From positions 1 to 6,971 of the forward strand of contig DASXSR010000294.1 of NCBI GenBank assembly GCA_036505875.1: 6,971 nt of DNA, given 5' to 3'. How positions within the stretch are numbered: position 1 is the stretch's first letter; each line of letters opens with the position of its first letter. The notes beneath the pieces are model-generated. The model searched no databases. It had not been told where the DNA came from and saw only the letters and a list, made by a program, of their open reading frames with translations. Positions 1 through 6,588 of the stretch are shown here, piece after piece. Made by a program: the position numbers and the translations under genes. The stretch comes from Onstottus_A sp036505875 (GTDB taxonomy: Bacteria > Acidobacteriota > Blastocatellia > UBA7656).

Positions 1-776
1 ACCGCGCGAATGATGTCCAAATAAGGAAGCGCGGGTTTCACCAACAATATGTCAGCGCCCTGCTCGTAATCCAACTCGGCTTCGCGCATCGCTTCGCGCG
101 AATTAGCCGGATCCATTTGATAACCTCGACGGTCGCCGAATTGAGGAGCGGACTGCGCGGCTTCGCGGAAGGGTCCGTAGAAACCCGACGCGTATTTCAC
201 CGCGTAGGACATGATCGGAATGTGCTCGAAGCCCGACTCGTCGAGCCCTTCACGAATCGCCGCGACGAATCCATCCATCATATTCGATGGCGCGATGATG
301 TCGGCCCCTGCTTCGGCTTGCGAGACGGCAGTGCGAACCAGAAGCTCGACCGATTGATCGTTGAGCACCTCGCCGGCTTCGATTACTCCGCAGTGTCCGT
401 GATCCGTGTATTCGCAAAGACAGTTGTCGGCGATCACCAGCACGTCTTTTACCTCGCGTTTGACCGCCCGGATCGCGCGCTGAGTGATGCCGTCTTCGCC
501 GTAAGCCTGGCTGCCGACTGAGTCCTTTTCGTCAGGGACGCCGAAAAGGATCACCGATCTCAAGCCCACGCCGCGCGCGGCCTCGACTTCCTTCACCAGC
601 TCATCGATAGAGAAATTGAAGACGCCGGGCATGGAATTTATCTCACGGCGGATGCCTTCGCCTTCGCATACAAACAGGGGATATACGAAATCGTCGGGCG
701 AGAGGCGAGTCTCGCGAACCAAGGCCCGTATCGTCTCGGTCCGCCTGAGCCTTCGAGGCCGTTCAACCAGTTTCAT
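1..776 (-). CDS. hemB: Porphobilinogen synthase (delta-aminolevulinic acid dehydratase), 3' end cut by window edge
   Basis: Condenses two 5-aminolevulinate molecules into porphobilinogen in the cytoplasm, an early step of heme and other tetrapyrrole synthesis. 258 codons are visible and the frame is open to the window edge; the family is usually about 325-335 residues, so roughly 70 are missing. A metal motif of the zinc-dependent type is at residues 119-129 (CLCEYTDHGHC; Cys119, Cys121, Cys129). The two active-site lysines are visible: Lys194 in MSYAVKYASGFYGPF and the Schiff-base Lys247 in LLVKPALPYLD. The N-terminal RPRRLRRTETIR segment and the MPGVFNFSID stretch are also typical. ATG at 776-774 is chosen because AGGAG lies 7 bases upstream and the protein then begins like its family. 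The gene directly upstream, a small zinc-ribbon protein, ends inside this ribosome binding site, so the two are very probably one transcript. Confidence 0.97.
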   Translation of the reverse strand, partial: MKLVERPRRLRRTETIRALVRETRLSPDDFVYPLFVCEGEGIRREINSMPGVFNFSIDELVKEVEAARGVGLRSVILFGVPDEKDSVGSQAYGEDGITQRAIRAVKREVKDVLVIADNCLCEYTDHGHCGVIEAGEVLNDQSVELLVRTAVSQAEAGADIIAPSNMMDGFVAAIREGLDESGFEHIPIMSYAVKYASGFYGPFREAAQSAPQFGDRRGYQMDPANSREAMREAELDYEQGADILLVKPALPYLDIIRA

Positions 777-783
777 AATTCAA

Positions 784-788
784 CTCCT
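784..788 (-). promoter_or_regulatory. hemB ribosome binding site overlapping the upstream stop codon
   Basis: AGGAG on the minus strand, 7 bases before the hemB ATG. It shares bases with the TAG stop (789-787) of the small zinc protein gene, which suggests that translation of the two genes is coupled. Confidence 0.8.
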
Positions 789-975
789 AACTGCTGGAGT
801 CCTCTCCCAGCTCTCCGTCTATGTCGATGAAGAAAGACTTCGCGCAATTATGCGAACAGAACCTCTGAGCATATTGCCTGACCGCGCACTTCTCGCAGAC
901 GGGCTTGAAGCACAGTGCGCATTTCAATATTCGCAGGACACCCGCCTTCTGATTGCATTGGGAACAGGCCGTCAT
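787..975 (-). CDS. Small eight-cysteine zinc-ribbon/treble-clef-like protein (62 aa)
   Basis: Not a gene I can name. The 62-residue product has cysteines at 4, 7, 19, 22, 27, 30, 40 and 44: three CxxC pairs and a final FCSHNC. The spacing is C-x2-C-x11-C-x2-C-x4-C-x2-C-x9-C-x3-C, enough ligands for two zinc ions, possibly in a cross-brace or treble-clef arrangement. The FCSxxC segment resembles FCS/TRASH/MYND-type fingers. The last 15 residues are acidic and serine-rich. No signal peptide or membrane segment is present, so it is probably cytoplasmic. The frame stays open upstream to 1230, but ATG 975-973 is preferred because cysteine-rich conserved-looking sequence begins there, while the upstream part has no domain character and runs into the divergent gene. 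No strong ribosome binding site is visible at this start. It is followed 10 bases later by hemB in an apparent operon; HemB here is a zinc enzyme, so a link to zinc or heme metabolism is possible but only inferred. Confidence 0.8.
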   Translation of the reverse strand: MTACSQCNQKAGVLRILKCALCFKPVCEKCAVRQYAQRFCSHNCAKSFFIDIDGELGEDSSS

Positions 976-988
976 TGCAGAGATGGAG

Positions 989-997
989 TATATATCA
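989..997 (-). promoter_or_regulatory. Possible extended -10 element for the zinc protein-hemB operon
   Basis: On the minus strand this reads TGATATATA, an extended -10 pattern (TG, one base, TATATA). No convincing -35 lies at the right distance. Transcription would begin about 5-8 bases before the ATG at 975, giving a nearly leaderless message, which would fit the lack of a visible ribosome binding site there. Confidence 0.3.
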
Positions 998-1114
998 AAC
1001 CGGCAGGAGGCGAGTAGAGTGGAATCAGGCTGAAAGAATCGAAAGGAATCTGTGTGAGCTTGCAATGTCCTCGAAGATAATCCAAAGTCAACCTTCGGAC
1101 GCGAACAGAAAAGA

Positions 1115-1804
1115 ATGAACGGAAGAAAAAGTACCTCATTATTGCTGATCAAAGTTGTCATCGCTTCGTGTTTCCTGGTTCCCACCGTCGCATCGGCGCA
1201 GACGCACCCGCCCTTACAACGTGACGACAAACAGCTTTGGAACGAGGTGCAGTTGACGGCCCCTCTGTACGAAAACGTAGATCTTCAACTCGGCGGCGCG
1301 CTGCGAGTTGGTCGCGACGTTAGCCACCTCGTTTACGAGCGCATCTCGATGGGGTTTGGTTTTAATCCGAGTAAGCACCTCACCCTGACCCCGAGCTATC
1401 TTTACCAGTCGAGCCAGCCTCTGCCGAATCAAAAGATTTTTGAAAACCGAATCTCGCTGAACGCCGCCTTGAAGTTTGGACTCGGGAAGTTCGCTCTCTC
1501 AGACGGCAATCAAATAGAACGACGTTTTGTCAGCTCGCGACCCGCATTCAACCGCTATCGCAATCGAATCCGGATTGAGCACCCGGTGAGTCTGAGCGAC
1601 GTCAAGTTCAACTTGTTTGTGGCGGACGAGGTGACTTATGACTGGAGCGTAAGACTTTGGACGCGCAATCGGTTGTCGATCGGAATCAAAAAACAATTCA
1701 ACAGGCATTACACGGGCGAACTGTTTTATATGAGACAGAACGACGCGCACGCGCATCCGGGGGATCTCAACGTCGTCGGGACTGCGTTGAGGATACGGCT
1801 ATGA
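1115..1804 (+). CDS. Secreted DUF2490-family outer-membrane beta-barrel protein
   Basis: 229 residues. A signal peptide is clear: basic start (NGRK), hydrophobic core at about 9-22 and probable cleavage after ASA at residues 26-28. The mature part begins with a KQLWNEVQLTAPL segment and continues as alternating amphipathic stretches ending in a hydrophobic residue (VGTALRIRL). This is the pattern of DUF2490, a family of predicted outer-membrane barrels with no established activity. Repeated motifs such as RNRIRIEHP, TYDWSVRLWTRNRLSIG and HYTGELFYMRQND look like successive strands and turns. Length matches the family (about 200-240). It is likely inserted in the outer membrane of a diderm cell. 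The ATG follows a purine-rich AGAAAAGA, a weak ribosome binding site. It stands alone: divergent from the zinc protein-hemB pair and convergent with the glycosyltransferase gene 29 bases downstream. No partner gene indicates a substrate. Confidence 0.82.
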   Translation: MNGRKSTSLLLIKVVIASCFLVPTVASAQTHPPLQRDDKQLWNEVQLTAPLYENVDLQLGGALRVGRDVSHLVYERISMGFGFNPSKHLTLTPSYLYQSSQPLPNQKIFENRISLNAALKFGLGKFALSDGNQIERRFVSSRPAFNRYRNRIRIEHPVSLSDVKFNLFVADEVTYDWSVRLWTRNRLSIGIKKQFNRHYTGELFYMRQNDAHAHPGDLNVVGTALRIRL

Positions 1805-1833
1805 CACACAAACTTTACAGACTGAAGGCTGTG

Positions 1834-2976
1834 CTACTCTCGCGCCCAGACGTTTCTTTTGTTCAATAGAAAATGAAACAGCCCCACTAGCGCGGCGGCA
1901 TTCATCATGGAGAACACGTAAGCAAAATTCAGCAAACGCATCTGACGGTTTTTTTTGAGCAGGTAGCCGCCGGCTAGAACAGCCGCGTAGAAGATCATCT
2001 GCCCCGCCAGAGTGATGCGATAAAAGAGCGTTGGACTTGGAGACGCAAGACCGGTCATCAGGTTGGTTGCAAACAGCAGAAGAAGAAAGATCGGCGCCGC
2101 CAATCGCATAAGCTTGTGCGAGTAGAACTGAAGCAGCAACATTCTAGTGGGAATCAGCAGACGCGGCATCAACTGGCAGAGCTGATAGTTGCCGGTGAGC
2201 GTTCGGACCTTGCGCGTGAATTCGTGACCAGCAGACTCTGCAATCAGGTCGTGCGCGCGGGCGTTCTCCTCAAACACTACTCGGTGCCCGCCCAGGGCAA
2301 TTCGCATCGGCGTGTAAACGTCGTCCAATATCGTGCTTTCAGGAAGCGGCTGCCACAGTTCGCGGCGTATAGCGTAGATTGCACCCGTAGCGCCTATCAC
2401 AGACCCGACGCGGCTCTCGCTCTTGCGAATCCATTTCTCATATTTCCAATAGACGCCGACTCCCTCGTTTACCGACGAGCTGGCGCCGCCGTCGAGCAGC
2501 AACTCACCGGAAACAGCTCCGACTTCGGGATCTGCGAAGTTGGCTACTAGTTCTCTGATAGCGCCGGGCTCGAACGATTGGCGTGAGTCGGCAAACAGGA
2601 TGATCTCTCCGGTCGCCATCTCGACTCCAACATTCAGCGCCGCCGCTTTCCCTTTGCGTTCTTCATAAGCGAAGGCTCGCACGCGGTCGCAAGCAAAGCC
2701 CCGTCCGATTTCGGCGGTGGAATCTGTTGAGCCGTCTGAAACGATGATCACATCGAGCAAGCTGGGTGGATAATCACACCTCAACAGGTTCTCGATTCGT
2801 GCCCTTACGGTGGCTTCTTCATTGTGACACGCGATGACGACCGACACGCGCGGCGTTATCTCGAACTTGGAAACTTTGCGGTTTCGCGCTCGAGAAAGCA
2901 GCCACACGGCGATCGGATAGCCGATGTATGTGTAGAAAATTGACGCGACTGAAATCCAAAATAGTGTCTTTGCCAT
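1834..2976 (-). CDS. Membrane-anchored family 2 glycosyltransferase
   Basis: 380 residues. An N-terminal membrane helix (about 5-27) is followed by a GT-A catalytic domain (about 43-265) and three C-terminal membrane helices (about 292-311, 321-340, 349-371). The nucleotide-sugar motif VSVVIACHNEE is at 44-54 and IVSDGSTDST at 78-87 (Asp81). FADSRQ at 128-133 stands where the metal-binding DxD-type motif is expected. ILDDVYTPMRIALGG at 216-230 gives the catalytic-base Asp region, and FTRKVRTLTGNYQ at 253-265 is the counterpart of the Q/RxxRW motif of processive enzymes. This layout fits inner-membrane GT2 enzymes that make or extend extracellular polysaccharide, in the broad group with cellulose, hyaluronan and poly-GlcNAc synthases. 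Donor and acceptor cannot be read from the sequence. The ATG at 2976 has no strong ribosome binding site, but the protein begins directly with the anchor helix. No other polysaccharide gene is present in the window, so it appears to be a stand-alone gene. Confidence 0.92.
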   Translation of the reverse strand: MAKTLFWISVASIFYTYIGYPIAVWLLSRARNRKVSKFEITPRVSVVIACHNEEATVRARIENLLRCDYPPSLLDVIIVSDGSTDSTAEIGRGFACDRVRAFAYEERKGKAAALNVGVEMATGEIILFADSRQSFEPGAIRELVANFADPEVGAVSGELLLDGGASSSVNEGVGVYWKYEKWIRKSESRVGSVIGATGAIYAIRRELWQPLPESTILDDVYTPMRIALGGHRVVFEENARAHDLIAESAGHEFTRKVRTLTGNYQLCQLMPRLLIPTRMLLLQFYSHKLMRLAAPIFLLLLFATNLMTGLASPSPTLFYRITLAGQMIFYAAVLAGGYLLKKNRQMRLLNFAYVFSMMNAAALVGLFHFLLNKRNVWARE

Positions 2977-3108
2977 ATCGACTGCGCAAGCGGAAGTTCT
3001 CTCTCATAGTTGAAATGACAAAACGGTGATTGTTTCCGCGATGAAACGAAGGGCAACGTGCGTGCACTCTCAAGCTGAGAATTAGTATTCCCTTCGCGGG
3101 CCCGTTGA

Positions 3109-3117
3109 TGGTATAAA
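3109..3117 (+). promoter_or_regulatory. Possible extended -10 promoter for the sigma-like gene
   Basis: TGGTATAAA matches an extended -10 (TG, one base, TATAAA). The -35 region 16-18 bases upstream is poor. A start near 3124 would give a leader of about 170 bases before the sigma-like gene. It is the best promoter-like string in this intergenic region, but acidobacterial promoters are poorly defined. Confidence 0.33.
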
Positions 3118-3278
3118 GTTGGCGGCACGAACCAGGGAGAGCACTAGGATTTATCGATTTGAAGTCATGTCGATTTCTCTGCCCCGCGTGACGATGTAGC
3201 CTTCTGATACGCGCGACCCTCAGTTCTGCGACAGTTGCTCCCCGCACAGTTTTGACAAACGGACTGGCCAGCATTAGT

Positions 3279-3283
3279 GGGAG
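3279..3283 (+). promoter_or_regulatory. Ribosome binding site of the sigma-like gene
   Basis: GGGAG, 9 bases before the ATG at 3293. It supports this start over later in-frame methionines. Confidence 0.65.
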
Positions 3284-3292
3284 ATGTGATCA

Positions 3293-4480
3293 ATGACTGA
3301 GATTGATTGGGCCGGGCTGCTCGTCGAAGAAGACGTGGAAGGCCTGTGGAATGGACTGTTCCAATTGGTCTGTCGGCATCCCGCCGTTCGTCCACTCCAC
3401 TTCGCGACCGATGGCGCCGCCGTGTCATCTCAGACTGAAATCAACGCGGACCTCACCCAGGAATTATTCCTCGAGTTGTTCCAGAAGCAGCGGTTCGAGC
3501 ACTACATCAAGAACAAGTACACCAGCCTTGACATCGAAAACGAACTGGCTCGCATAGAGGTGCCCAATCTTGTGGGCGCTCGGTTGCGGAAACGTTATCC
3601 GGAATCATTTCGAATGGCGCGCCGGGTCAGCTCATTGCTCAAGACCAGCACGCAATTCCGCCGCTTTGGGGCGGATGCCTCCGACGACAACAAACTCCCG
3701 CGCCGAGGTCGACCTTCCAAGAAGACAAAGTCGGAGATGGCTTGTCCGCAAGCTGATGATGAGATCGACGAATCGTATGTCGCCGCGAAGAACAAAGGTC
3801 CAGCTCCTCGCCGGCAACGCATGGTGAGTCAAGTCTTCGGTTTGCAAGAGTGGCCTCGCTTGAAGCGGCTGCGTGATTCTGGTCACTTCACCGAGCTCAT
3901 CAAATCAGTGCCGATGCGCAAGCGCGACACGCGAGTGGTCGGACGTTCGGGTTCGTCGCAGTTGATCCTGTCGAACCCCGATCTTCAAGACCTGGTCGTC
4001 GAGGTTTTCAAGGCGATCGATTCGCCGGCGGACGTTCGAACAATTCGGCAACTGGTGCTGTCAAAGATTCCGCTTCAAGACTACAACGTCGCGTCGCTCG
4101 ACGAGCAACTCAACCCCGGCAACGATGGGGCCGCGTTGCGCCGAGAAGTGCGCGACACCAGGGCGACGCCCGAGGACGCCCTGCTGCAGGAAGAGCAAGA
4201 CGAGAGAGTCGCGCTAATGGCCAGTGACTTCCTGGTTTCTTTGAGGCGCGCTGTCAACAACAACGAGCGCAGGTACAACAGGCTGCTCGCGACCCTGTGG
4301 CATTGCTATTACAATCCGAAGGGTCCTTCGCAGCTGGAGATCGCAAGCTTGCTCGGAGTTTCAGACTCTCTGGTGAGCGACAACCGCCGGCTGATCGAAT
4401 ATGAGCTGAAGAGACTGAAGCTGACGATCGAAGACGCCACTATTTTTTCCGAGTCACTTCAACGGCTCGTTGCGCCTTGA
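3293..4480 (+). CDS. Atypical sigma-70-like transcription regulator (395 aa)
   Basis: Probably a DNA-binding transcription initiation factor or a sigma-derived regulator, acting in the cytoplasm. Two parts resemble sigma-70 factors. Near the N-terminus, NADLTQELFLELFQKQRF (51-68) matches the D-L-x-Q-E-x-F-L signature of region 2. At the C-terminus, about 303-375 looks like region 4, with a helix-turn-helix at about 346-366 (SQLEIASLLGVSDSLVSDNRR: Ala351, Gly355-Val-Ser, Val361-Ser). Between them lie some 230 residues that are not standard sigma sequence. These include a basic, low-complexity linker at about 127-176 (RRGRPSKKTK; APRRQR) and a more folded-looking part at about 177-265 (VFGLQEWPRLKRL; LQDLVVEVFKAIDSP). 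Ordinary ECF sigma factors are about 160-200 residues with a short linker, so this is about twice as long. I recall similar long proteins from acidobacteria but cannot name a characterised member. It has no adjacent anti-sigma gene. It converges with the fusion gene downstream, leaving only 6 bases. Confidence 0.75.
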   Translation: MTEIDWAGLLVEEDVEGLWNGLFQLVCRHPAVRPLHFATDGAAVSSQTEINADLTQELFLELFQKQRFEHYIKNKYTSLDIENELARIEVPNLVGARLRKRYPESFRMARRVSSLLKTSTQFRRFGADASDDNKLPRRGRPSKKTKSEMACPQADDEIDESYVAAKNKGPAPRRQRMVSQVFGLQEWPRLKRLRDSGHFTELIKSVPMRKRDTRVVGRSGSSQLILSNPDLQDLVVEVFKAIDSPADVRTIRQLVLSKIPLQDYNVASLDEQLNPGNDGAALRREVRDTRATPEDALLQEEQDERVALMASDFLVSLRRAVNNNERRYNRLLATLWHCYYNPKGPSQLEIASLLGVSDSLVSDNRRLIEYELKRLKLTIEDATIFSESLQRLVAP

Positions 4481-4486
4481 TCACGC

Positions 4487-5908
4487 CTACCTGACCGGCC
4501 TGCACTTCCAGTAATAGTTGATGAAGCCTTCCGCTTCGTACAGTCGCCGAAAAGTCATCTCGACTGGCTGATCGATTCTCACATCAGCCGGGTCGCGGTC
4601 GGTCATCTGAAGATAAGCTCGCCCGCCGCCTTCGAAATCGACGATGCTCATCACAGTCGGCGGATCGGGGTCTGCGTTTAGATAGTCGAGCGTGAAGGTG
4701 AAAAGTTGCGCGGGTTTGTCGACAAGCTTCACGCTTTCGAAGCCGTCACGCGACCGGCAGCTTATGCACACGCGCTGCTGCGGATACTGAATCTTGCCGC
4801 AGTTCAAGCAGCGATATCCGTGAAAGCGATAGATGTCGTCACGACGGCGCCAGATCAGCGGCGCCGACGCGGAAGGCGCTTGTCGTCGCGCGGCTTCGGT
4901 CGGGATCAGATCGCGGAATCTCGCATAGCGTTCATAACTGTCGAGGTACGCTTTGGAGGCCAGGTGGCCCTTCACGCCTCGCCGACCGGCAATCGATTTC
5001 GCGTTTTCTATCTCGTCTGTAACTTCAAACATCAGCGCGTCGCATCCCGAACCGTATCCTACTACCAGCAGCTTCTCGCCAGCTCGGGCTTCTTCCAGCA
5101 TCGACGAAAGCACCAGCAGAGGCATTGCGGTTCCGGTGTTACCGACCGTTGCGAACAGATGATCCGCAACCTGTTCCGCCTTCAACCCGAGGCTCTTTGC
5201 CGTCGACGCGAGTGTTCCCGGATCAGGCGCGGATAGGATCGCCTTGGATATTTCCGAAGGCCCGATGGCGCTGCGCTCGAACAATTCGTTGACCGTTTGA
5301 CGCACGACTCGCTGATACCCTTGAGTGACGGTAAATCGCTCTTCCCAGTTCGAAACGAATCGTGCATCCTCGTTGCGCCACACGTCAGTCATTTCATCAA
5401 CCGTCGAGTGACTCGCGATCAACTCAGCGATCACGCCCGTAGCGCCTACTTCGATAGCAGAAGCTGCGTCACCGAAGATTCGCTCGCCCGCCGACTTGGG
5501 CACTGCAAGCCTCGTGTCTGCAGCGGCGATAATCACATTAGACGCGGAGCCGGCTTTCACCGAGTCAATCGCCATCAAAGTGGCTGTGGTGGCCGATCTC
5601 AGGGAACTCGTGTAGTCCGACGTCCGAACGTCGTGGCGCAGGTCAGCGGCAGTCGCGATTAAGGCCGAGGCCAGCTTCTCGGCAAAAGGCGATGTCGTAG
5701 TGGCGAACATCAAGCCATCGACTTCGCTTCCCCCTCGCTTAGCCAGCAAATCGCGAACTGCTTCGACCGCCATTGTGATCGAGTCTTCATCGACGCCGGC
5801 AACGGCTCGCTCGGCTTCACCGGCGCGACCGCCCCACGCGCGAGCGATTTCTTTGTGAGCCAGGCGATAGAAGGGTATGTATGCTCCGAACGCTGTTATT
5901 CCAGTCAT
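4487..5908 (-). CDS. HMG-CoA synthase-like thiolase-fold domain fused to DUF35 zinc-ribbon/OB-fold domain
   Basis: 473 residues. Residues 1-about 330 follow the HMG-CoA synthase/KAS III fold: ITAFGAYIPFYRL start, VDGLMFATTTSPFAEK (63-78), a GNTGTAMPLLVLSSML stretch at 256-271 and the GYGSG glycine loop at 284-288. About 355-473 is a DUF35 domain: zinc ribbon Cys367-x2-Cys370 ... Cys381-x2-Cys384, then an OB-fold ending in INYYWKCRPVR. In archaea, separate HMG-CoA synthase and DUF35 proteins form a complex with thiolase that channels acyl-CoA; here two of these are one chain. The catalytic residues appear lost. There is no cysteine in residues 1-288, and by-eye alignment places Leu103 at the nucleophile, Ser226 at the histidine and Thr71 at the glutamate. 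It may therefore be a non-condensing scaffold or have another acyl-CoA role. No thiolase gene is adjacent. The ATG has GGGTGA 6 bases upstream (5915-5920). It should be cytoplasmic. Confidence 0.88.
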   Translation of the reverse strand: MTGITAFGAYIPFYRLAHKEIARAWGGRAGEAERAVAGVDEDSITMAVEAVRDLLAKRGGSEVDGLMFATTTSPFAEKLASALIATAADLRHDVRTSDYTSSLRSATTATLMAIDSVKAGSASNVIIAAADTRLAVPKSAGERIFGDAASAIEVGATGVIAELIASHSTVDEMTDVWRNEDARFVSNWEERFTVTQGYQRVVRQTVNELFERSAIGPSEISKAILSAPDPGTLASTAKSLGLKAEQVADHLFATVGNTGTAMPLLVLSSMLEEARAGEKLLVVGYGSGCDALMFEVTDEIENAKSIAGRRGVKGHLASKAYLDSYERYARFRDLIPTEAARRQAPSASAPLIWRRRDDIYRFHGYRCLNCGKIQYPQQRVCISCRSRDGFESVKLVDKPAQLFTFTLDYLNADPDPPTVMSIVDFEGGGRAYLQMTDRDPADVRIDQPVEMTFRRLYEAEGFINYYWKCRPVR

Positions 5909-5974
5909 AGTTGTTCACCCGCACAAATCGCGATTGCCAAGGATAAAATTCTAGATGCTTTATCGGGCTATCAT

Positions 5975-5992
5975 GTCTGCCATTCGGCAGAC
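5975..5992. repeat. Perfect 7-bp inverted repeat (hairpin) between the DUF2127 and fusion genes
   Basis: GTCTGCC (5975-5981), a 4-base spacer ATTC, then GGCAGAC (5986-5992). The arms match exactly. On the minus strand it lies 14 bases after the DUF2127 stop and about 66 bases before the fusion-gene ATG. No T-run follows on either strand, so it is not a standard intrinsic terminator. It could be a terminator lacking the U-tract, an operator, or a leader hairpin of the fusion gene. Confidence 0.6.
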
Positions 5993-6006
5993 CTCTCTGC
6001 TCGGGA

Positions 6007-6498
6007 TCAAGTCCTATGAGCCCTCTTTCGCAACTGCACGAACAAATACCAAACGATGACGGCGTTCACAACCAGCACGACAATGCGAGTGATCGTGACG
6101 CGCTTTGCGATTTCGTAAAGCTCAAGCGGTATCAGCGAACACGTGACGATTATCGTGAAGTATTCCGCCCACCGTTTCTTCAACCACAAACCCGTTCCTT
6201 CGGTCAGAAGCAGCGCGGCGTAGAAGAACGAACCGATGCTCAGCTCTTCGAGCTTGCGATCGTTCATCACTCCGAGCTTGGCGACCAACGCGTGAATGAG
6301 CCGGTTGTCGGGATCAACTCTGATCTGAGCGATCCAATTCGCCGCAAGTTCAGATACGTCCCTGTGCAGCAGCCTGAGTGCCCCAATTCCGACCCCGACC
6401 AGCAGCAAGCCCTTGACGAGTTTGAAGACCGCGATTATCCGGAGTCCCTTGCCGTCGGCCTCGAGAGCGCGATGACTAGAGCGAATTGGTTTCGCCAT
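6007..6498 (-). CDS. DUF2127-family integral membrane protein (163 aa)
   Basis: Function unknown; DUF2127 is a family of small predicted inner-membrane proteins. From the ATG at 6498 the product is 163 residues, typical for the family. A charged N-terminus leads into GLRIIAVFKLVKG (18-30), the usual opening motif, and helix 1 (about 21-44). A soluble stretch with the family-like DPDNRLIHALV (62-72) follows. Helices at about 87-105, 110-128 and 137-155 carry TEGTGLWLKKRWAEY (99-113) and LIPLELYEI (122-130), both characteristic. The tail is basic (RKRAHRT). The frame extends upstream to an ATG at 6555, but the extra 19 residues have no family character. GGACGGATCGAT precedes the chosen ATG as a modest ribosome binding site. 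The gene lies in the same direction as the fusion gene, 98 bases upstream of it, with a hairpin between, so co-transcription is possible but not indicated. Confidence 0.85.
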   Translation of the reverse strand: MAKPIRSSHRALEADGKGLRIIAVFKLVKGLLLVGVGIGALRLLHRDVSELAANWIAQIRVDPDNRLIHALVAKLGVMNDRKLEELSIGSFFYAALLLTEGTGLWLKKRWAEYFTIIVTCSLIPLELYEIAKRVTITRIVVLVVNAVIVWYLFVQLRKRAHRT

Positions 6499-6588
6499 AT
6501 CGATCCGTCCAAAGCAATTCGGCAAAGTTATTGCGCGAAGCAAATACATTAGCAAAGCTGGGCGTGAAGGCGAAGTTCAACCACAAAC

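Larger units (their letters stand above)
2977..3292 (+). other. Divergent intergenic region between the glycosyltransferase and sigma-like genes
   Basis: About 316 bases without a supported gene. It must hold the start signals of both flanking genes. I see one plausible promoter element on the plus strand (3109-3117), a weak 5-bp inverted repeat (GTTTC 3032-3036, GAAAC 3043-3047) with no following T-run, and the ribosome binding site of the downstream gene. Open frames on the minus strand here are short, arginine-rich and without domain character. I see no tRNA, riboswitch or CRISPR-like structure. Confidence 0.6.

Noticed and set aside
117..521. Plus-strand open frame of 134 codons
   Set aside because: It is antisense to hemB, whose zinc and lysine motifs are unmistakable on the minus strand; the plus-strand product resembles no family.
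616..1017. Plus-strand open frame of 133 codons
   Set aside because: It is antisense to the start of hemB and to the zinc-protein gene and has no recognisable domain.
787..1230. A 147-residue minus-strand reading of the small zinc protein gene
   Set aside because: The first 85 residues have no domain character and overlap the start and signal-peptide codons of the divergent DUF2490 gene. The cysteine-rich domain begins exactly at the internal ATG at 975.
2116..2550. Plus-strand open frame of 144 codons
   Set aside because: It lies antisense within the glycosyltransferase catalytic domain and shows no domain features.
3032..3047. GTTTC/GAAAC inverted repeat in the divergent intergenic region
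   Set aside because: A 5-bp stem with a 6-base spacer is expected by chance and has no T-run or placement suggesting a function.
3252..3257. TTGACA as a -35 box for the sigma-like gene
   Set aside because: At 16-18 bases downstream there is only TAGTGG or similar. A promoter there would also overlap the ribosome binding site and leave almost no leader.
2819..3274. Minus-strand open frame of 151 codons covering the intergenic region
   Set aside because: It overlaps the glycosyltransferase start in another frame, is rich in Arg, His and Ser, and lacks a ribosome binding site or domain.
6016..6552. Plus-strand open frame of 178 codons
   Set aside because: It is antisense to the DUF2127 gene, which has clear membrane helices and family motifs. 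The plus-strand product is polar and patternless.
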